Shown one piece after another: positions 37,997-42,199 of a DNA stretch of 42,199 nt (the first letter of the stretch is position 1; each line of letters starts with the position of its first letter). The stretch is taken from the NCBI RefSeq assembly GCF_022129235.1, contig NZ_JADQAI010000014.1, positions 1-42,199 on the forward strand. The letters run 5' to 3'. Under the pieces are notes generated by a model. That model searched no databases. It worked only from the letters and a program-made list of their open reading frames with translations, and was not told where the DNA came from. Source of the stretch: Psychrobacter sp. Ps6. Its GTDB lineage: Bacteria; Pseudomonadota; Gammaproteobacteria; Pseudomonadales; Moraxellaceae. A program made the translations under genes and the position numbers.

Positions 37997-38023
37997 CTAA
38001 AATCTCCCAAGTCCATGTCTACA

Positions 38024-39642
38024 GATTTGACAGCATAGGTCAATTCTTTTTCACGTAGCTCAGGTTTAAGTTTATCTACCTCTCTTATGAAGCTAATGAC
38101 AGCATCATATCTGGCATCAATAAAAATAGAGCGATGTATCATCTCATCTTTAGTATTCTGCTGGATAAGTGGGTGATTTGCATCGGATCCTGAAAATAAA
38201 GGCATACGATCTTCTTTTAGCACTGCTACTTTTTAGACGTAGATAAGGGTTTGGCGTCAACAAAACACTAATATCCGAGTTACCTTTTACGTTCTTGAGT
38301 TTTATACCTGCAATCTCATTAATACGCATGCCAGTACGATACGCTAGAATCAATATCGTCTGGTATAACAGCTTTTGACTCTTGTTTAACTCAGATACTT
38401 GTAGTGCGCTATGCATGGCGTTGTATATTCGAGGGGATACCATACTCGCTTTGACGACCTGCTTATTTTCTCCCCATGCAAAAACCACGTCAGGAGCATC
38501 GAAATACTCCATCTGATATCGATGAAAAGTGCGTAATCGCCCATAGGTATAAGATTGGGTGTTTTTGAGCTTATCTAAGCTGGTGGATTGTTGACCCTCA
38601 TTTTTTGAGTCGTTACTTTCGTCTAGCACCTGCGCTAGACTAGCTACTGGATCAACTAAATCATTATCTTTACCATTCTTTATATCGTCATCATCAAGCT
38701 CAATATCATCTCGATCATCGATCGGGTCTTTCTGTAAAACATCTTTTTTACGAGCATCTTTGACTTTACTTAAGATAATTTGCTCATATATTTCTTCATA
38801 ATCATTGGTACCCCATTCCTCTAATTCTTCATCCATCGTCAACATAAGCCATTCACGTCCAATACAACCAACGTATTTATTGACTGAGTTCAGATTGGTT
38901 TGATTGCTTTCTAATAGAGACAGTACCCAACCGAGCAGACGTATGGCATTAGGCTGAGAGAAGTCATTTTTTAGGTGATTAATTTTTTCTTTGGCAGATA
39001 CCCAAGTTCCTTTCAAGCTCTCTTGAAAGAGCTGAATGATGTTTTTACTAAAAGCGGGGTAGCTATTACTAGATTTAGGACTATCATTCGATGATATGCT
39101 TTGAACAAATAGCTGTTGTCAACTAATAGCGGATTGAGTATTTTGAATGTCTTCCTGGTTATAAGTGAGTAACTACTCTGTAGGCAATGACGTGCTTTTA
39201 AGCTGTCCTTGCATAACTAAACTACCAGCCCCATCAATAGCGCTATCAGGCCATTGACGCCAGTGAAAATTGGCATATTTAATCAGATGCGATAAATGGA
39301 TTTTCTGCGGATCGCGGCAAGTAAGTTCAAACGTATTGTTCAATCCTTTTATAATCGTCTCAAACTGCTGTATTTTACGCTTGTTTATATCAGTATTGCC
39401 TAAAGCATGTAAAAATATGAGACTGAGGTCGTCAGGAACGTAAGACACATAGCGAGTCAATACATCATCGTTGCCATCAATTCTACAACTATATCTATCA
39501 TCCCTGATCTCTAAAGGAATCACGAGCAAGATATTATCAGCATCTAATTTATGATGAGGTTTAGACTGTTTTTTTAGATTCACAAGATATAGTTTTCGCT
39601 CGCTAAACAGCCATTGATTTAGGCTGCTTAACGCAAGTTTTC
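38024..39642 (-). pseudogene. Decayed large tyrosine recombinase/integrase
   Basis: One reading frame runs from about 39640 down to about 38210, broken by TAG (39173-39175) and TGA (about 39121). After a frameshift near 38210 the sequence continues in another frame to the IS end at 38023. The recombinase call rests on LILAYRTGMRINEIAGIKL, box I with its catalytic Arg, followed by NPYLRLKSSSAKR and then MPLFSGSDANHPLI across the frameshift. The C-terminal HxxR and Tyr boxes are absent, removed at the IS junction. A very acidic stretch (DDRDDIELDDDD) lies in the N-terminal half. No ATG starts the left part, so the N-terminus may also be lost. It points its 3' end at tRNA-Gly, the usual layout of a tRNA-integrated island. 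Confidence 0.78.
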
Positions 39643-39701
39643 CAAGTCAGTATTTATGGTGTAGATCATTATAGTAATAAGAAAATTTAGCTGAAATAAA
39701 A

Positions 39702-39732
39702 AACAAAGCTCTGTACTAAACAGAGCTTTGTT
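39702..39732 (-). terminator. Rho-independent terminator of the RTX adhesin
   Basis: AACAAAGCTCTGT and ACAGAGCTTTGTT form a perfect 13-bp stem around a 5-base loop. On the minus strand the sequence runs on into a T-rich tract. It lies 74 bases after the adhesin stop. Confidence 0.9.
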
Positions 39733-39805
39733 CTAAGACAATTAAACGACACAAGACTTTAGCTATTAGTTCATTTTAAGAGAACTTTTTTCATCATTCT
39801 TCGTG

Positions 39806-42199
39806 CTAGATAACATTATCATCAATCGCAGTTTGTACATATAGCTTGGCAGAATTAACACCATCTTGATATAAATCATAACCAACTTGATCAGATGTAG
39901 CTGATTTGGTCATACCTGATATATTAACCGTGTCTGTACTATCGCCTTTGATGAATAGCTCATTGTTGTTATCAGTGATACTAATCACATCACTCAGTCC
40001 CAAGCTTAGGGTTTGAGCGGTGTTATTGGTCATATTGATACTTTCAATATTAGTCACATTACTTAAATTAGCACCTGATACAGTATTTATGTCATTAATA
40101 ATTAAAGTATCGATACCTTGACCACCATCAATTAACACATCATCTGCATCAAATACTAAAATATCGTTCCCATCACCACCTAATAAAGTATCTGCACCGC
40201 TCAAACCGATTAAGGTATCATCTCCTATACCACCGCTTAGCGTTTCAGCTTGGTTAGTTCCTACTAGATAGTCATTATCAGCATTACGAGTAATATTTAA
40301 TACCTGTGTAGCGGACACAATATCGCCATCGTCATCTTTTACTGAAAAGGCAATATTTTCTTGGTAACCAATATCTGTAACCCTAGCTTGGTACTCAAAA
40401 ATACCCGTTTCAAAATTCAATGATATAACACCTCCAGTAAGCGTATTGATAGTTACTGTCGTTGTTGCTTGATCATAAGTGGAGCGGTCATCACCTTGTA
40501 CGGTCATGTTGCCGTCAGTAGCATTATATGTATACGTAGTGCTATCTATAGTAATAGTTAATACGTTACCACCATCTGCTCCGTACCCGTACTCAGATAC
40601 AGTGTCTGATAAGAGGTTTCCTCTAATTAAATCTCTGCTCACTTCAGGTTGGCGATCCCTCAGCGAATCAAGTAAGACATTGCTCAACTCACCTATATTT
40701 CTAACTATATCTGCAAGGCCATTATTATCCAATCCTTGCTGTCCGTCGTAAGCAACGGGTAATATGCTGCTAAGCGATACTTCTATCTCTGGCCCAAATG
40801 CATAGGCATAAGACTTAATATTGTTAGCTGTTAAAAAATTTGTCCAAGTAGCTTCTTCCACCGATTGGATGCCGAAATCGTTAGGGTCAACTTGCGTGGG
40901 AGTACCCGACAGCGAACTGACACCGCCTTGTGCTGCATTCGGATTACCATCAGTCAAGAAATAAGAATAATTTTGAGCTCCAACGAGCTTACCAGGCCTA
41001 TTAAAACCTTCAATACCAGTATTAAGAGCTGCATCGTAGTTGGTAACACCTCCATCACTCGAAACACTATTGATATATGTTTTTGCAGCGTCAACCGTCA
41101 TCCATGAGTTTTGGGTTATACCTGTAGATGAGAATAGTGATATCTGTACCATCGTATCGCCAAACTCAGCATAACCATCAATCAAGTTAATCACCGCTGC
41201 TTTAGCAATATCTAAACGAGTAACACCAGTCGTTACAGGTGTATTCATACTACCTGATCTATCGAAAATAATGGATAAATTCGAACTAACAGTATTCAAG
41301 CTGACGTCGATAGGTCCTTCAGCCAACAAAGGGCGATCATCTTCAACAGTAACTACCAGATCAGCAGTTAATGAATCATTACTACCATCATTGACAACTA
41401 CGCCGAATGTCACATCGAGCTCGTCCTCAATATTGTTTGTTGGATGATCGATAGCGTGCAATAGCGTTACATCATAAGATGCAACAAAGTCAGAGCCATT
41501 AGCTGTAATATCATTGACTTCTATCGTCATCACATCAGTCGCTGGCTCACCTGCAGCCAATACCGCCTGGCCAGTTAAAGTATCTGTAGCATCATTCCAT
41601 GTCCATGTAACCGCATTGCCCTGAACAGTGATACCGCTTGGTCCTGTCAACTCAATGTTGAAGTCAGCAATAGATACGTTATCAATATCAGTGAATGTAA
41701 TCTCACCTGTTGAGGTCGCATTGTTCGTAGTGTCAACACTTCCTATTGTATCAACAATACCTCCTCTAGAAACAAGACCTTCTTCAGAGACTCGAGTTGA
41801 AGTTGCCATAGCCACAGGTGCATCGTTCACTGGTGTGACGGTGATGGTCTCAGTGGCCGTGTCTGTACCACCATTGCCATCAGTGATGGTGTAGTCAAAC
41901 TGAACCTGACCATTAAAGTTGGCATCAGGCGTAAAGCTGATAACCCCTTGATCAGTGATGTTCACCACCCCGTTTGGTACGACAATGCTTTGTGCCACCC
42001 CTGGCGTCAGATCGGTACCATTGATGCTGCTGATACTGAGCGTGTCGCCATCCAAGTCGCTGTCGGCGATACCCGTCGTGAGCGGTGTTAATACCACGCT
42101 ACCGTCTTCGGCTACGGTGTACGCGTCATCTACCGCTACTGGATCATCGTTCACTGGTGTGACGGTGATGGTCTCAGTGGCCGTGTCTGTACCACCATT
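39806..42199 (-). CDS. Giant RTX adhesin, C-terminal part (VWA domain, type I secretion signal), partial
   Basis: At least 797 residues; the open frame continues past the right edge, so the start is not seen. In order: cadherin/VCBS-like repeats (DGNGGTDTATETITVTPVND), a further Ig-like region, a von Willebrand A domain with MIDAS residues FDRSGSM (Asp codon at 41261-41263), GVTNYDAAL and LTDGNPN, then RTX nonapeptides (SGGIGDDTLIGLSGADTLLG, about 40155-40240), and a tail with FIKGDSTDTVNISG ending AIDDNVI. This is the C-terminal architecture of LapA/SiiE-like type I secreted adhesins: calcium-bound RTX leaves the cell first, and the protein stays on the surface for attachment. No secretion genes are adjacent. 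The tail resembles that of the adhesin at 4541-8905. Confidence 0.9.
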   Translation of the reverse strand, partial: NGGTDTATETITVTPVNDDPVAVDDAYTVAEDGSVVLTPLTTGIADSDLDGDTLSISSINGTDLTPGVAQSIVVPNGVVNITDQGVISFTPDANFNGQVQFDYTITDGNGGTDTATETITVTPVNDAPVAMATSTRVSEEGLVSRGGIVDTIGSVDTTNNATSTGEITFTDIDNVSIADFNIELTGPSGITVQGNAVTWTWNDATDTLTGQAVLAAGEPATDVMTIEVNDITANGSDFVASYDVTLLHAIDHPTNNIEDELDVTFGVVVNDGSNDSLTADLVVTVEDDRPLLAEGPIDVSLNTVSSNLSIIFDRSGSMNTPVTTGVTRLDIAKAAVINLIDGYAEFGDTMVQISLFSSTGITQNSWMTVDAAKTYINSVSSDGGVTNYDAALNTGIEGFNRPGKLVGAQNYSYFLTDGNPNAAQGGVSSLSGTPTQVDPNDFGIQSVEEATWTNFLTANNIKSYAYAFGPEIEVSLSSILPVAYDGQQGLDNNGLADIVRNIGELSNVLLDSLRDRQPEVSRDLIRGNLLSDTVSEYGYGADGGNVLTITIDSTTYTYNATDGNMTVQGDDRSTYDQATTTVTINTLTGGVISLNFETGIFEYQARVTDIGYQENIAFSVKDDDGDIVSATQVLNITRNADNDYLVGTNQAETLSGGIGDDTLIGLSGADTLLGGDGNDILVFDADDVLIDGGQGIDTLIINDINTVSGANLSNVTNIESINMTNNTAQTLSLGLSDVISITDNNNELFIKGDSTDTVNISGMTKSATSDQVGYDLYQDGVNSAKLYVQTAIDDNVI
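41821..42199 (-). repeat. 324-bp tandem repeat of the RTX adhesin, reaching the window edge
   Basis: The 55 bases 41821-41875 are identical to 42145-42199, giving a period of 324 bp (108 residues). One whole unit plus the start of the next is visible; more copies probably lie beyond the edge. Confidence 0.85.

Larger units (their letters stand above)
36658..38023 (+). mobile_element. IS3-family insertion sequence carrying two internal inserts
   Basis: 1366 bases bounded by imperfect inverted repeats starting TGTAGAC: left TGTAGACCCAAACTTGG, right (minus strand) TGTAGACATGGACTTGG, 15 of 22 positions equal by hand alignment. It carries orfA and the DDE orfB. The first bases outside the ends (AAC left, GAT right) show no 3-5 base target duplication. 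Without the two inserts of about 65 and 60 bases, length would be near 1.24 kb, normal for the family. It lies at the end of the integrase pseudogene. Confidence 0.85.

Overview
The window looks like chromosomal DNA of a gammaproteobacterium of the Moraxellaceae, most likely Psychrobacter or a close relative. I base this on protein character (DUF2058, GlpM, ynjBCD/ynjF, a BapA-type adhesin, an AruI/GbuA cluster), moderate-to-low GC and AT-rich spacers. The genus is an inference; no rRNA or other taxonomic marker is present.

Left end (1-10.8 kb, minus strand). A type I secreted adhesin with a very long Asp-Ala tract (4541-8905) is followed by a 1369-residue fusion protein (255-4364). The fusion joins an unidentified N-terminal region, a MurF-like ligase and a complete D-Ala-D-Ala carboxypeptidase-like domain, with no visible export signal. 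Beyond it lies a remnant of an HlyD-type secretion adaptor with a large internal deletion (1-190). Upstream of the adhesin is about 1.9 kb of AT-rich DNA without a convincing gene.

Middle (10.8-21.2 kb). Mostly core genes: a ChrR-like cupin, a tandem universal stress protein, DUF2058, a TVP38-type membrane domain fused to a disulfide oxidoreductase, the ynjBCD ABC transporter with the CDP-alcohol phosphatidyltransferase ynjF, and a TetR regulator.

Catabolic block (21.4-31.6 kb). Seven minus-strand genes (guanidinobutyrase/agmatinase-type ureohydrolase, NCS1 permease, carbon-nitrogen hydrolase, MBL hydrolase, AruI-like 2-ketoarginine decarboxylase, YjiH transporter, aldehyde dehydrogenase) face a divergent LysR regulator. 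Together they could turn 2-ketoarginine into 4-guanidinobutyraldehyde, then 4-guanidinobutyrate, then GABA plus urea, with uptake functions included.

Then come a K+/H+ antiporter, GlpM, an indolepyruvate/phenylpyruvate-type decarboxylase and a tRNA-Gly with a near-perfect promoter and terminator.

Right end (36.1-42.2 kb). Downstream of the tRNA is a decayed mobile region: an IS3-family element and a tyrosine recombinase pseudogene with two nonsense codons, a frameshift and a missing C-terminus. Beyond that is the C-terminal part of a second giant RTX adhesin (von Willebrand A domain, RTX nonapeptides, type I secretion tail), which runs off the window. Its C-terminal module resembles that of the left-end adhesin.

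The most unusual signals are the Mur-ligase/penicillin-binding-protein fusion beside the adhesin, and two related, hairpin-rich inserts of about 60-65 bp inside the IS3 element whose stems differ in sequence but keep their pairing.
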